From contig CALCHI010000050.1 of NCBI GenBank assembly GCA_937901285.1, positions 1 to 22,862 on the forward strand: a DNA stretch of 22,862 bases. The letters are read 5' to 3'. The notes beneath the pieces are model-generated. The model searched no databases and was not told where the DNA came from. It worked only from the letters and a program-made list of their open reading frames with translations. Source of the stretch: UBA8437 sp003445035. GTDB lineage: Bacteria; Planctomycetota; Planctomycetia; Planctomycetales; Planctomycetaceae. The position numbers and the translations under genes were made by a program. Positions 6,056-14,825 of the stretch are shown in pieces; the stretch's first letter is position 1; the number at the start of each line of letters is the position of its first letter.

Positions 6056-7909
6056 CTAGCTCTCGGCCGGGACCGGCACGCGGCCGAAGGCGTTGAACCG
6101 CGTGTACTCCCAGTGCCGGTACAACTCGCTGCTTTGCACCAGTTCCTCGTGCCGGCCCGTCTCGGCCACCTGCCCATCGTGCAGCACCACGACCCGGTCA
6201 GCACGTCGGACGGTTGAGAGCCGGGTTGGCAGAAACATGACGGTCCGTCCCGAGACGATGCGGTCGTAGGTGTCACCCAGCAGCGACTTGGTGTCGTCAT
6301 CGAGAGGCTCGGCGGGTTCCTCGATCACCAGGAACGCCGGGTCCCGCATCAGCGCCCGAGCCAACCCGATCCGGAATCTCTGCCCGATGTCCAGCCGGGC
6401 GGTCTCGTCGTCGACCTGCGTTTCGTAGCCCCGGGGCAGCTTGGTGATGAAGTGGTGCGCGTGGACGGCCTTGGCCGCTTCGGTTGCCCGGCTCAATCCC
6501 TGCTCGGATCGTCCGCAGCAGATGTTCTCGAGCACGGTGCCCGGGAAGCAGTCGCCGTCACCGGACACCGTCAGCACTTCGGCCCGCAACGATTCGAGCG
6601 TGCCGGTGGCGATGTCCTGGTCGTCGATCAGGATCCGGCCACCGTGTGGGTCGATGAACCTCGCCACCATCCACACCACCGCACGGGCCTCGCGAGGATC
6701 GACCGACAGCAGGGCCGTCGTTTCGCCGGCGGGGATCACCAGCTCGAGACGATTGAGCACCGGGTCAGTCGGGCCGGCCTGCCAGGTCACCGACTCGAAC
6801 CGCAGTTCATCGGCCAGGGGCTGCAGGAACCGGGCCCCGACGGCCTGGGATACCGGCGGCACCCGGTCGAGGTACTCGTGGATCCGTTCGGCGGCGAGTC
6901 CCCCTCGTTCGGCGATGAACGGGAGTCGTTCTCGTCGATCCAGCGCCCGCAGCAGACCGGCGATGGATGCCAGCAGGACAACAGCCGAGGGGAGATCGAG
7001 CGGGATGGGGTTGGTCGAGGCGAGCAGGACACGGCGACTGACCAGGAACAGGATTGCGGCGGCGGTGGCCACGGCCAGTCCCTGGCGGATCGTTCGGCCG
7101 AGCGAGTGGCTGCGGTTGCGCTGTGCTGCCCGTTGCCCGTTCTCGGCCAGGATCGCATCGAAACGGTCGCGGGCCAGGTCCTCGAAGCCGTAACCACTGG
7201 CCAGGCGGACGCCTGTCATGGATTCGGTGGTGCCACGATCGGCGGTTCGGTGATCGTCGCCCAGGTTCTGCAGGTGCCGCCGTTTCGAGGAACGGTCCCG
7301 GATCACCAGCCACGCCAGCACCGCTGCCGGAAGCAGCAGGCATTGCAGGGCCAGCTGTGGGTCGACCAGCAAGGCCAGCACCAGGCAACCGGCCATGACC
7401 TGCGTGTCGCGGCTGATCCGAACCAGCGTGTCGGTCGTGGAGTCGACCACGGTGTCGACGTCGGCCGTGGCGCGTTGGCGGATCGAGCCGGTGATGCCAC
7501 CGTCGAGATCTCCGGGTCCGATCCGGGTGTGCTGGCGGAGGAGTGCTCGCCGGAGGCGATCTCCGATCGAGCGAGCGAACGTGGCGGCCGCGTCGGTGGC
7601 CAGGAATCCGCACAGGCGGTGCCCGACGATCAGCGCCGTGACGGCGGCCAGCAGGGCCATGGAGGCCTGGGAGGTCGAGGTGAAGGGGTCCCGGATCCGG
7701 TCGATGGCGGTGCGGACGATCGAGGACGGGGAGCCGGAGGCCGATGGGTTGCCCAGCCACACGTCAAGCAGCGAGGCGGCGGTCAGCAGCGAGGCCAGGC
7801 CGAACGCCGTGGACAGCCCCCACAGCAGGTGGCAGCCGATGGCCGGACGCTGGAACAGTTCGCGGCGCGAGACCGCACGTCGAAACGCCTCGTCAGGTCG
7901 AACAGACAC
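6056..7909 (-). CDS. ABC exporter half-transporter with degenerate ATPase domain
   Basis: A 617-residue fused membrane/nucleotide-binding protein of the type I exporter class. Hydrophobic segments lie near 24-50, 84-103, 170-205 (two), 275-295 and 306-322, followed by an NBD at about 368-600 that aligns throughout. Its nucleotide motifs are replaced: Walker A reads SVDPREARA at 402-410 (lysine becomes A408), the Q-loop Gln is G450, LSGGQ is LDIGQ at 506-510, Walker B Asp is E530 (E531 retained), and the H-loop His is T562 in LPTRLSTV. The frame is uninterrupted and the surrounding NBD strings (RFIDPHGGRILID, ARALMRDPAFLVI, ADRVVVLHDG) are well kept, arguing against recent decay. GTG 7909 has GAGGTG upstream. 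It probably follows the ABC-2 permease gene on one transcript. Substrate unknown; it may need a competent partner. Confidence 0.9.
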   Translation of the reverse strand: MSVRPDEAFRRAVSRRELFQRPAIGCHLLWGLSTAFGLASLLTAASLLDVWLGNPSASGSPSSIVRTAIDRIRDPFTSTSQASMALLAAVTALIVGHRLCGFLATDAAATFARSIGDRLRRALLRQHTRIGPGDLDGGITGSIRQRATADVDTVVDSTTDTLVRISRDTQVMAGCLVLALLVDPQLALQCLLLPAAVLAWLVIRDRSSKRRHLQNLGDDHRTADRGTTESMTGVRLASGYGFEDLARDRFDAILAENGQRAAQRNRSHSLGRTIRQGLAVATAAAILFLVSRRVLLASTNPIPLDLPSAVVLLASIAGLLRALDRRERLPFIAERGGLAAERIHEYLDRVPPVSQAVGARFLQPLADELRFESVTWQAGPTDPVLNRLELVIPAGETTALLSVDPREARAVVWMVARFIDPHGGRILIDDQDIATGTLESLRAEVLTVSGDGDCFPGTVLENICCGRSEQGLSRATEAAKAVHAHHFITKLPRGYETQVDDETARLDIGQRFRIGLARALMRDPAFLVIEEPAEPLDDDTKSLLGDTYDRIVSGRTVMFLPTRLSTVRRADRVVVLHDGQVAETGRHEELVQSSELYRHWEYTRFNAFGRVPVPAES

Positions 7910-7997
7910 GGGTGCACCTCTTCCCCCGCCTTGGCCCGCCCCCGGAACTCACAGCTTCATGCTATCCGGGCCGCTGGACCTCTTCCTAGTCCAAGTC

Positions 7998-8993
7998 CTA
8001 GGCCAGGTCGCGATCCTCGAACAGGATGAACGCCAGCAGAATGGCCATCGTCGAATAGCACGCGCAGTACAGCACGGCGGTGCCCAGGTAGACCGGGGCC
8101 ACGATCGTATCGGTCGAAACCGCCGTCTGCGTATTGAAGAACTCGAGTCCCGGCAGCGCAATCGCGATCAGGTTGGCCACGAAACGAACGGGCTCGAGCC
8201 CGCCGGATTCCTGTTGGACCAGCACCGGCGCGATGTGGGCGATGACGAAGATGGTGAAGCAACTGGTCATGTTGATGACCAGGGGGACCCGGGTCGAGAT
8301 CGCCACGCTGACGGCCGCCAGCACCGCGATCTCGCAGAACACCAGGAACATCGGTGGAATCGCCTGGAGCATCGGCAGCAGCCGATCCATGTTGGGCCGC
8401 ATGTTCTCGAGATCGAAGAACTCGGGGATCTCCTTGGACTGCTCGCGGGCGTCGTAGCCGATCTTGTAATAGATCAGCGCGCAGAAGGCGATCACCAGCG
8501 GCAGCATCAGCAGCAGCACCGCCTGCAGGATGCCCAGGTACTTGCCGACGATGAATTGCCGGCGGTTGATCGGCTTAGACAACAGCGTCATCGCCGTCCG
8601 TCCTTCGATCTCCTGGGAAATGCTCGTGCTGGCCGTCCAGACGGCCAGCAGGATTCCCGAGGTGAGGATGGTTGCCAGTCCGTTGGCCTTGAACATCTTG
8701 ATGTCCTCGCCGAACGTGAAGAACGGCACGAACCCCAGGATCAGCATCAACGCGATGGCCAGGCACATCAGCAGAAGGAACAGCGGCTGACGGGTTGCCT
8801 CCATCGTCGTCGAACGAGCGATGATGCCGGTACGGGTGAAGTAACTGACCGATATCAGCGCCGTCAGCAACACCAGGGCCACGCCCAGCACCAGCCCCCA
8901 TTCGTAATTGTTGCCCATGGCCGCCTGTGGCGGGACGGCGCCCGGAGGAGCCTGGGCGAGCAGGTGTCCGAGGTTAAGGATGTTGCCCATCAT
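7998..8993 (-). CDS. ABC-2 type transporter permease
   Basis: A 331-residue integral membrane protein with about seven hydrophobic segments (near 32-52, 70-92, 105-125, 152-176, 212-234, 240-260 and 302-326). The cytoplasmic string EIEGRTAMTLLSKPINRRQF at about 128-147 is typical of the ABC-2 permease coupling region, as is STTMEATRQP after the first helix. Such permeases need a separate ATPase; none with intact motifs is in this window, since the next gene's ATPase domain is degenerate. Tandem ATGs open the frame (8993 and 8990); Met26, just before the first helix, is an alternative start. A possible promoter with a repeated CTAGGTT element lies about 80 bases upstream. It is followed after 88 bases by the ABC exporter gene. 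Confidence 0.82.
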   Translation of the reverse strand: MMGNILNLGHLLAQAPPGAVPPQAAMGNNYEWGLVLGVALVLLTALISVSYFTRTGIIARSTTMEATRQPLFLLLMCLAIALMLILGFVPFFTFGEDIKMFKANGLATILTSGILLAVWTASTSISQEIEGRTAMTLLSKPINRRQFIVGKYLGILQAVLLLMLPLVIAFCALIYYKIGYDAREQSKEIPEFFDLENMRPNMDRLLPMLQAIPPMFLVFCEIAVLAAVSVAISTRVPLVINMTSCFTIFVIAHIAPVLVQQESGGLEPVRFVANLIAIALPGLEFFNTQTAVSTDTIVAPVYLGTAVLYCACYSTMAILLAFILFEDRDLA

Positions 8994-9064
8994 GTCTGTC
9001 TCGTCGCTTACCCGGCTGGAACAGTGTACGAACCAGCCTTCCAGTTCGTTGGTTCCGGTGGCTC

Positions 9065-9081
9065 CTAGGTTACTCTAGGTT
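9065..9081. repeat. Two CTAGGTT copies with a 10-base period
   Basis: CTAGGTT occurs at 9065-9071 and 9075-9081, one helical turn apart, overlapping the possible -10 of the ABC-2 permease gene. CTAG is usually scarce in bacterial DNA, so a pair in a promoter region is a candidate operator. No regulator gene adjoins it. Confidence 0.4.
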
Positions 9082-9100
9082 TTGCATCCGCCGAGGGAAA
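9072..9100 (-). promoter_or_regulatory. Possible promoter of the ABC-2 permease gene
   Basis: On the minus strand TTTCCC (9100-9095) and TAGAGT (9077-9072) are spaced by 17 bases, about 80 bases before ATG 8993. The -10 matches the local TAGAAT type at five of six bases; the -35 is weak. The rest of the 184-base gap after the acylphosphatase stop shows no clear terminator. Confidence 0.3.
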
Positions 9101-9177
9101 GACGATCGCGGGGGCTTCTGCCCAGGCCGGGGGCGACATGATCGGCACAACCGTCGCGATCCGGTGCGATGGGCCCG

Positions 9178-9441
9178 TCAGTGGCGGATCGAGAACCCCG
9201 ACAGCGGTTCGTCGCCGGGAGACAGGTCGTCGGTCGAATCGATGTGGCCCTCGAACCGGCCGGCGACGTCCTCGAGAAACCCCGCCATCTCGGCCGCCTC
9301 GGCATCGACGACCAACTCGACGGTTCCCTCGGGCAGGTTCTTCACCCAGCCGATGACCGCGTGGCGGCGTGCGATCGAGCGGACGGTGTACCGGAACCCG
9401 ACGCCCTGGACCCGTCCGTGGTAGATCAGCCGCCGTCGCAT
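9178..9441 (-). CDS. acyP: Acylphosphatase
   Basis: A complete 87-residue acylphosphatase, which hydrolyses acyl phosphates such as 1,3-bisphosphoglycerate or carbamoyl phosphate. The phosphate-binding loop GRVQGVGFRY carries the catalytic Arg17, and the substrate Asn is N35 in GWVKNLPEGTVELVVD; both are present. It is cytosolic, with no signal peptide. The start is ATG 9441 in a TGATG overlap with the cytochrome-WD40 gene stop; a GTG three bases earlier (9444) is equally placed. It is the last gene of the DUF1501 operon by coupling, although no functional link with exported cytochromes is obvious. Confidence 0.95.
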   Translation of the reverse strand: MRRRLIYHGRVQGVGFRYTVRSIARRHAVIGWVKNLPEGTVELVVDAEAAEMAGFLEDVAGRFEGHIDSTDDLSPGDEPLSGFSIRH

Positions 9442-12293
9442 CACTTGCTCTTGGCTGCAGCGGGTTTCCGGATCCGTACCGCGAATGGCAGCGGTCTCGA
9501 CGCCTGCCGACCCTCCTCCCGCGAGACCGCGTGGATCGACCGCTCGGTTTCCGGGACCCAGTCGGCGGCGGTGATGAAGATCTGCCGCTCGGTTTCCTTG
9601 GCTCGAACCAGGATGCCCGAGAGACCGATGTTGTCGACGATGATGCCGTGTGGCAGGTTGTCGACGTCGAATTTCAGGTCGCCGTCATAACCGTTCCGGT
9701 TCACCCGGAGCATCGCCGTGATCGTCTCTCCCGGAGCGATCACCAGGACCGGGTTCTTCTTCTCGTCGGTTTGCCCGTCCGGACCGCCGGGCTTGTCCAG
9801 CAGCAGCGACACGATCACCTTGGGAGCCTTGCCGATTTTCAGCGTGCCGAGGTTTCCGACCTGTTGTTCGATTGGCTTGCCGTGGATTTCGGCGCGAGCC
9901 ACGACCTGGACCTTCTTCCAGGCCTCCTTGGCCGGAGCCTTGGTTCCGGCGGCAACGTTGATGACACCCTGGGCCGAGAGGTGTCCGGCCTGGACGATGA
10001 CGGGGGTAGTTGTCGAGAACCCCTCGGGCAGCCCCTCGATCGAGAACCGCACCGGTCCGGTGTATCCGTCGATGCGGTCGACGTTGACGGTGAACCTCTG
10101 TCCGCTGCCGACGGGGATCGTCGCGTCACGACCTCCGATGGATGCCTTGAAGCTGGGCCGAGGCTCGCGGATGGTCAACCGGTACTTGTACTTGTCGCCG
10201 CCGAAGCCCCGCACGTCGGTCACCCGGACCAGGTAGTCACCGTTGGCCGGAGCGGTGAAGGTCACCCGCGAGTCGCTGCCGATTTTCCTTCGACCGTCGT
10301 CGTCATTGGCGAAGTACAGCGGGAAAATCGGCAGGCCGTTGTTGGGCAACCGGCTGCCCGGGCGGTGCGGCTCGACGACGTAGACCCGGGAGTCGAGCGC
10401 GTGGGCGATGGCGCTGGTGTCGAAGAAGCAGTGTCGCTGGCCGTTGATGGTGTAGAACTGCATCGCCGAATCGGGCCCCTGCGGCATGCGGAAGTTCTTG
10501 ACCACCTCGCCGCTCATGTAGACGAACTGGTTGAGCCCCATCTCCTCCCAGTTCTCCAGCCGGGCCTGGTTGCTGCGGGAGTCGATCGGGCGGAAGGTAA
10601 TGGACGAGTCGCGGACGGCCCGCAGCAGCAACCGGAGCACCGGGCGGCCGTCCTTGTGCAGGATCTCGATCCTGGTGTCGGCCGGGGACTTGTCGCGGCG
10701 GGCCCGGGTCTGGATCACCCAGCTCTCGTCCTTCTTGCTCGTGAAACGGAAGAGATCAGCGTCAGAGCCACCGGCCAGGACTCCGGTCGCCACGCCGGGC
10801 ACCATGACAGCGGTCGCCTGGTCCGGCTTGTTGTTCGGCTCGGCCTCGGCCGTCTCGGGCAGTTTCCCGGCTACCGCTTTGTTGCGGGGGCGGGGAATCG
10901 CCAATCCGGCCAGCGGAACGGGCTTCTCGGCTGCCTTGCCCCTGTCGGCCAGTGACAGGGCCGAGGTCGTGCCGTCGAGTCGACCGACAAGCAGGCTCTT
11001 GCCGTCCCGGGTCAGGGCGACAGTGGCCGGCCAGTCGGACTGGCCGGGGAAGTGACGGTCCTGTCCGAGCCCGTCCGTGATCCAGATCTTGATCGACAGG
11101 TCCTCGCTGGCACTGACCAGGTGGCGTCCGTCGGTCGAGAAATGCAGGTCGAGCAGGGGGGCCTGGTGAGCGAAGCGGGAGTGGCGGACCGGGTTGGTTC
11201 CCTCGCGACCGTCCCGGGTGATCTCCCAGGCCCGGATGCGGTTGTCGATGCCGCCGGCGACGACGAATCGTCCGTCGGGCGAGACCGCCACGGTGTTCTG
11301 GCCCTTGGTCGGTTCGTTGAACGTGTCGAGCCGCTCTCCGGTCTTGAGATTCCAGAGTTTGACGGTGCGATCGCCGCTGGCCGAGGCCAGGAAGCGGTTC
11401 CTGGGGTCAAAGGCCACATCGGTGACCGGACCGTTGTGGCCGCTCATCTCCACTCGCCGTTTTCCGCTGGCCGTTTCCCAGATGACGATCGTGCGGTCGT
11501 AGGATCCGGTGGCCAGCAGGGAGGCGTCGGCGGAGAGCGCCACGGTGTTGAGGCTGTCGGCGTGTCCGCGGATGGTGCGGGCGAGTTTTGCGGCCTGTTT
11601 CGGCCCGGCCTTGCGAGGGTCAACGGCGATGTCGTAGATCCTCGCCTCGCCGAACAGGCCCGGTTCGCCCGCGGCGGCCACCAGGCGGCGACCGTCGGCC
11701 GAAAGCACCAGGTCGCTGACCTGCCCGGGCAGTCCCGACAGCGACACCAGTGGCTTGGCCGCGGGGTCGGGAGGCAGGCTCAGCAGATCCACCCGGCCGG
11801 GCCGGGCCACGGCGTACCAGCTGCCGTCGGGCGAGACGACCAGCGCGTTGACCGGTTGGCGGACCTGTCCTCGGGTCGGAACGCGGGGCACTGTCAGCGA
11901 TGGGGGCGTGTCGGAGGACGGAAACGGCTTGGCACCGCCGGCGATCCAGGCCTTGAGCACCGCGATCTCCGACGGACGCGGACCACGTTTGCCCTTCGGT
12001 GGCATGAACGGCTTGCCGCGACGTTCGACCAGCTTCATCAGCAGGCTGGCCTCGACCTTGCCCGCCACCACGGCCGGACCCGTCTCGCCACCCTTGATCA
12101 GGCCGGCATGGGTCGCCAGCACCAACCCGCCCTCGGCGTCCTTGGCGTTGTGACAACCGACACAGTACTTCTTGAGAATCGACTGGGCCTGGGTGGCGGA
12201 CCTGTCGGCCGACTCTGCCGACCGCACACCGATCACCAGCACGACAGCGATCACGAAGATCGCGACCCGGGGCAGGTGGAGGAAACGGGTCAT
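9441..12293 (-). CDS. Exported cytochrome c / WD40 repeat fusion protein, 950 aa
   Basis: A signal peptide or anchor (about 5-28) leads into a planctomycete-type cytochrome c domain: haem motif C44-V-G-C-H48 and a likely axial Met in PFMPPKG. A WD40 propeller follows over about 130-460, with repeats such as VALSADASLLATGSYDRTIVIWE and SASGDRTVKLWN (roughly seven blades). Next comes a region starting EAEPNNKPDQAT that resembles pre-peptidase C-terminal/Ig-like beta domains, to the C-terminus. The protein therefore probably works outside the cytoplasmic membrane with electron transfer and a protein-binding propeller, but the partner is unknown. The frame extends to 12383; I chose ATG 12293 because the signal sequence starts there and it clears the upstream gene by 40 bases. 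It sits third in the DUF1501 operon. Confidence 0.9.
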   Translation of the reverse strand: MTRFLHLPRVAIFVIAVVLVIGVRSAESADRSATQAQSILKKYCVGCHNAKDAEGGLVLATHAGLIKGGETGPAVVAGKVEASLLMKLVERRGKPFMPPKGKRGPRPSEIAVLKAWIAGGAKPFPSSDTPPSLTVPRVPTRGQVRQPVNALVVSPDGSWYAVARPGRVDLLSLPPDPAAKPLVSLSGLPGQVSDLVLSADGRRLVAAAGEPGLFGEARIYDIAVDPRKAGPKQAAKLARTIRGHADSLNTVALSADASLLATGSYDRTIVIWETASGKRRVEMSGHNGPVTDVAFDPRNRFLASASGDRTVKLWNLKTGERLDTFNEPTKGQNTVAVSPDGRFVVAGGIDNRIRAWEITRDGREGTNPVRHSRFAHQAPLLDLHFSTDGRHLVSASEDLSIKIWITDGLGQDRHFPGQSDWPATVALTRDGKSLLVGRLDGTTSALSLADRGKAAEKPVPLAGLAIPRPRNKAVAGKLPETAEAEPNNKPDQATAVMVPGVATGVLAGGSDADLFRFTSKKDESWVIQTRARRDKSPADTRIEILHKDGRPVLRLLLRAVRDSSITFRPIDSRSNQARLENWEEMGLNQFVYMSGEVVKNFRMPQGPDSAMQFYTINGQRHCFFDTSAIAHALDSRVYVVEPHRPGSRLPNNGLPIFPLYFANDDDGRRKIGSDSRVTFTAPANGDYLVRVTDVRGFGGDKYKYRLTIREPRPSFKASIGGRDATIPVGSGQRFTVNVDRIDGYTGPVRFSIEGLPEGFSTTTPVIVQAGHLSAQGVINVAAGTKAPAKEAWKKVQVVARAEIHGKPIEQQVGNLGTLKIGKAPKVIVSLLLDKPGGPDGQTDEKKNPVLVIAPGETITAMLRVNRNGYDGDLKFDVDNLPHGIIVDNIGLSGILVRAKETERQIFITAADWVPETERSIHAVSREEGRQASRPLPFAVRIRKPAAAKSK

Positions 12294-12333
12294 GGGAGAA
12301 TCTCGATCGGGTCGATCGGAACGGCGGACCGGA

Positions 12334-14808
12334 TCAGTGGTTGAACAGGAATTCCTTGCAGCTGATGACGCTCCAGAAAACATCCTCGATCAACGCTCGC
12401 CTCTGGTCGCCCGGCGTTTCGGCGAAGATCTTCAGTGTTGCGGACATCTCGCGGTTGGTCGGATAACGCGACAACGAGCACAGGTAGATCGACTCGACGA
12501 TCCGGTAGTCGGGCATGTCGGCCTTCAGCCAGGCTTCGATCCGATTGGTCTTGGACTGCAGCTTGTTGTTGAGCGTGTCGCCGTTGACGATGTGCAGCAC
12601 CTGCACCATGCTCGGTTCGTCCGACCGTTCGCACTCGCAGGTGATCACCCGTTCGGGGCGGCCGAAGGTGCTCAGAAATCGTGAGGCGATGTTGCTGTCG
12701 GGGAGTTGCAGGGACCGGGTGCCGGCGGGATACCCCTTGAAGACGGTGGGTTGGCCGGTTGCGGCCGAGATGGCATCGAGCAGGACTTCGGCCTTCAGTC
12801 GGCGGGGGTAGTACCGCGCGTAGAACCTCAGGTCCGCCTCGTTCCCGGCCGTGATCCGCGAGGACCGCTGGTAGGTCTGCGAGTTCATGACCAGCCGGAT
12901 CAGGGCCTTGAGGTCGAAGCGGTTCTTGACAAGAAATTCGCTGAGCCGGCCCAGCAGTTTCTCGTTGCTCGGCGGGTTGGTCAGTCGCAGGTCGTCCACC
13001 TTCTCGACGATGCCGGTGCCGAGGTAATTGGCCCAGACGCGATTGACGATCGCACGGGTGAAGTAGGGGTTCTCGGGGGCGACGAGCCAGCCGGCCAGGT
13101 GGTTGCGTCGATCGCCGGGGGCATCCAGGGGGATCGTGGTGCCGTCGAGCGGCTTGGGGAGCTGCGGTTTGCCGGTTCGCGGCTGGATCAGTTCGCCGGA
13201 GGTGGTGGTGAAGATCGACTGGTTGCCGTCGCCACCTTCGGGTGCGGTCTTGAAGCGAACACGAGAGAAGAGGTTGGCCATGCCGTAGAATTCGTCGTTG
13301 GTCCACTTCTCCAGCGGGTGGTCATGGCACTTTGCACACTGGATGGACATTCCCAGGAAGGCCATCGAGACGGTTTCGGCCATGTCGGCCGGGTCCCGGT
13401 GAAGCACGAAGAAGTTGGCGGCTCCGTTGGCGTGAGTGGTTCCACGGGCGGTGACCAGGTCGCGGGCGAACTTGTCCCACGGCGTGTTGGCCGACACGTG
13501 GTCGCGGATCCACTTCGAGTACGACTTCATCGCCGGAGGTTTGAGTTTCGAGCTGTTGACCAGCAGCAGGTCGGACCACTTGTAGGTCCAGAAGTCGACG
13601 TACTCGGGCCGCGCCAGCAGTTTCTCGATCAGCCGCGACCGGCGGTCGGGGGCGGTGTCGCCCAGGAACGCCCTGGCCTCCTCGGAGGTGGGCAACACGC
13701 CGAGCGTGTCGAGCGTGGCGCGGCGGAGGAATTCGGCATCGCCGGCCCGGGGCGAGGGGGGGAGGCGGAGTCCCTTGAGTTTCTCCAGGACCAGCCCGTC
13801 GATGAAATTGCTGCGGGGGGCCTTGTTGAAGACCTCGTCAGCGACCGCGTTGGCGTACGGAACGCTCAGCGAGGCCACGACGTTGTTGCTGAGGTACCAG
13901 GCGACGATCGCCGTTTCGCCGTGGCCGGTGACCGCCACATGGCCAACATCATCGATGTCGGCCACGGTGGTGTTGTTCGAAGTGAACTTGGCCCAGCGGG
14001 TCACGTCTTCGCTGTGACCGTCGGAGAAGTGTGCTCGCACGACCATCTGCTGGTTGGTGCCTGGCTTGAGCACCGCGTCGGCCGGGAGGATCTCGAGTCG
14101 GCGGATGCGGGGGCCGTCGTCAGCGGGTGCCGGGTGCCCGGCGGCAATCCACTCGGAAATCACGCGGTACTCGAGCGTCCCCTCTTCGAACCGCAGGCCG
14201 CCCTTGTGAGGCACCGCGCCGGTTGGCTTGGTCAGAAGCAGGCTGCGGCCAGGGTCGTTGGGAATCACGCGGCGGCCGCGGTTCTGACGGGTGATTGTCC
14301 GGACATCGGAGACCGGGTCGTACCCGCGGAGCGACAGCTTGAAGCCGTTCTTGCCGGCCAGGGCACCGTGACAGGCGCCCGAGTTACAGCCGGACTTGGT
14401 CAGCACCGACTGGACGTGGATCCGGAAGTCCCACGTCACCGGCTGGGCGAAATCGGCAACGGTGACCCGGGCCTGGGCCGTGAGCTTCCCGTGGCGGACG
14501 GTGATCGTGGCCTGGCCATCGCCGGCCGGCCGGGCCGTTCCGTCGGTGATGGTGACCACCTTGGGGTTGGACGAGGACCAGGCGAGTTTTCCGGGCGGGG
14601 TGCCGGCGAAGCGGCCGTCGTGCATCAACCCCGGCAACAGTCTCTGGAACGACACGGGACCCGACAGGGTGAACTCGCCGGGCAACACCACCAGCGTGTC
14701 CGCGGCCGGCTTGGCCTTGTCGGCGGCCGTCGCGTCGATCGAAACGACCGGCGCGGCCAACAGCAGCAGCATCGCAAGTCGTGGGGCGAAACGGTGGTCG
14801 AGCGGCAT
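12334..14808 (-). CDS. DUF1549/DUF1553 exported haem protein with Ig-like domain, 824 aa
   Basis: A signal peptide (about 1-29, ending ATAAD) is followed by an Ig-like (Big_2-type) domain at about 38-120, a region with the haem-like motif C141-N-S-G-A-C-H147 (CX4CH) in GCNSGACHGALAGKNGF, a second Ig-like segment at about 235-318, DUF1549 at about 330-520 containing C491-A-K-C-H495, and DUF1553 at about 580-800 (NPYFTRAIVNRVW, GLRLP-type linkers, FGRPERVITCECERSDEP). These proteins are abundant in Planctomycetes and always appear with DUF1501 proteins; their function is not established. The frame reaches 15345, but residues before Met 14808 are an Arg/Gly-rich shadow of the DUF1501 gene. The gap to DUF1501 is only 17 bases. 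Confidence 0.92.
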   Translation of the reverse strand: MPLDHRFAPRLAMLLLLAAPVVSIDATAADKAKPAADTLVVLPGEFTLSGPVSFQRLLPGLMHDGRFAGTPPGKLAWSSSNPKVVTITDGTARPAGDGQATITVRHGKLTAQARVTVADFAQPVTWDFRIHVQSVLTKSGCNSGACHGALAGKNGFKLSLRGYDPVSDVRTITRQNRGRRVIPNDPGRSLLLTKPTGAVPHKGGLRFEEGTLEYRVISEWIAAGHPAPADDGPRIRRLEILPADAVLKPGTNQQMVVRAHFSDGHSEDVTRWAKFTSNNTTVADIDDVGHVAVTGHGETAIVAWYLSNNVVASLSVPYANAVADEVFNKAPRSNFIDGLVLEKLKGLRLPPSPRAGDAEFLRRATLDTLGVLPTSEEARAFLGDTAPDRRSRLIEKLLARPEYVDFWTYKWSDLLLVNSSKLKPPAMKSYSKWIRDHVSANTPWDKFARDLVTARGTTHANGAANFFVLHRDPADMAETVSMAFLGMSIQCAKCHDHPLEKWTNDEFYGMANLFSRVRFKTAPEGGDGNQSIFTTTSGELIQPRTGKPQLPKPLDGTTIPLDAPGDRRNHLAGWLVAPENPYFTRAIVNRVWANYLGTGIVEKVDDLRLTNPPSNEKLLGRLSEFLVKNRFDLKALIRLVMNSQTYQRSSRITAGNEADLRFYARYYPRRLKAEVLLDAISAATGQPTVFKGYPAGTRSLQLPDSNIASRFLSTFGRPERVITCECERSDEPSMVQVLHIVNGDTLNNKLQSKTNRIEAWLKADMPDYRIVESIYLCSLSRYPTNREMSATLKIFAETPGDQRRALIEDVFWSVISCKEFLFNH

Positions 14809-14825
14809 GGCGGCGGACCCGGTCT

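Noticed and set aside
7985..8002. CCTAG repeated around the ABC-2 permease stop, possibly related to the CTAGGTT pair
   Set aside because: Spacing is 12 rather than 10 bases and part of it is the stop codon; no convincing site.
6452..8029. A 525-codon open frame on the plus strand opposite the ABC exporter
   Set aside because: Antisense to a full-length exporter protein; composition is Gln/Gly/Arg-rich with no motifs.
9369..10955. A 528-codon open frame on the plus strand opposite the cytochrome-WD40 gene
   Set aside because: Shadow frame; the minus strand holds WD40 repeats and a cytochrome domain here.
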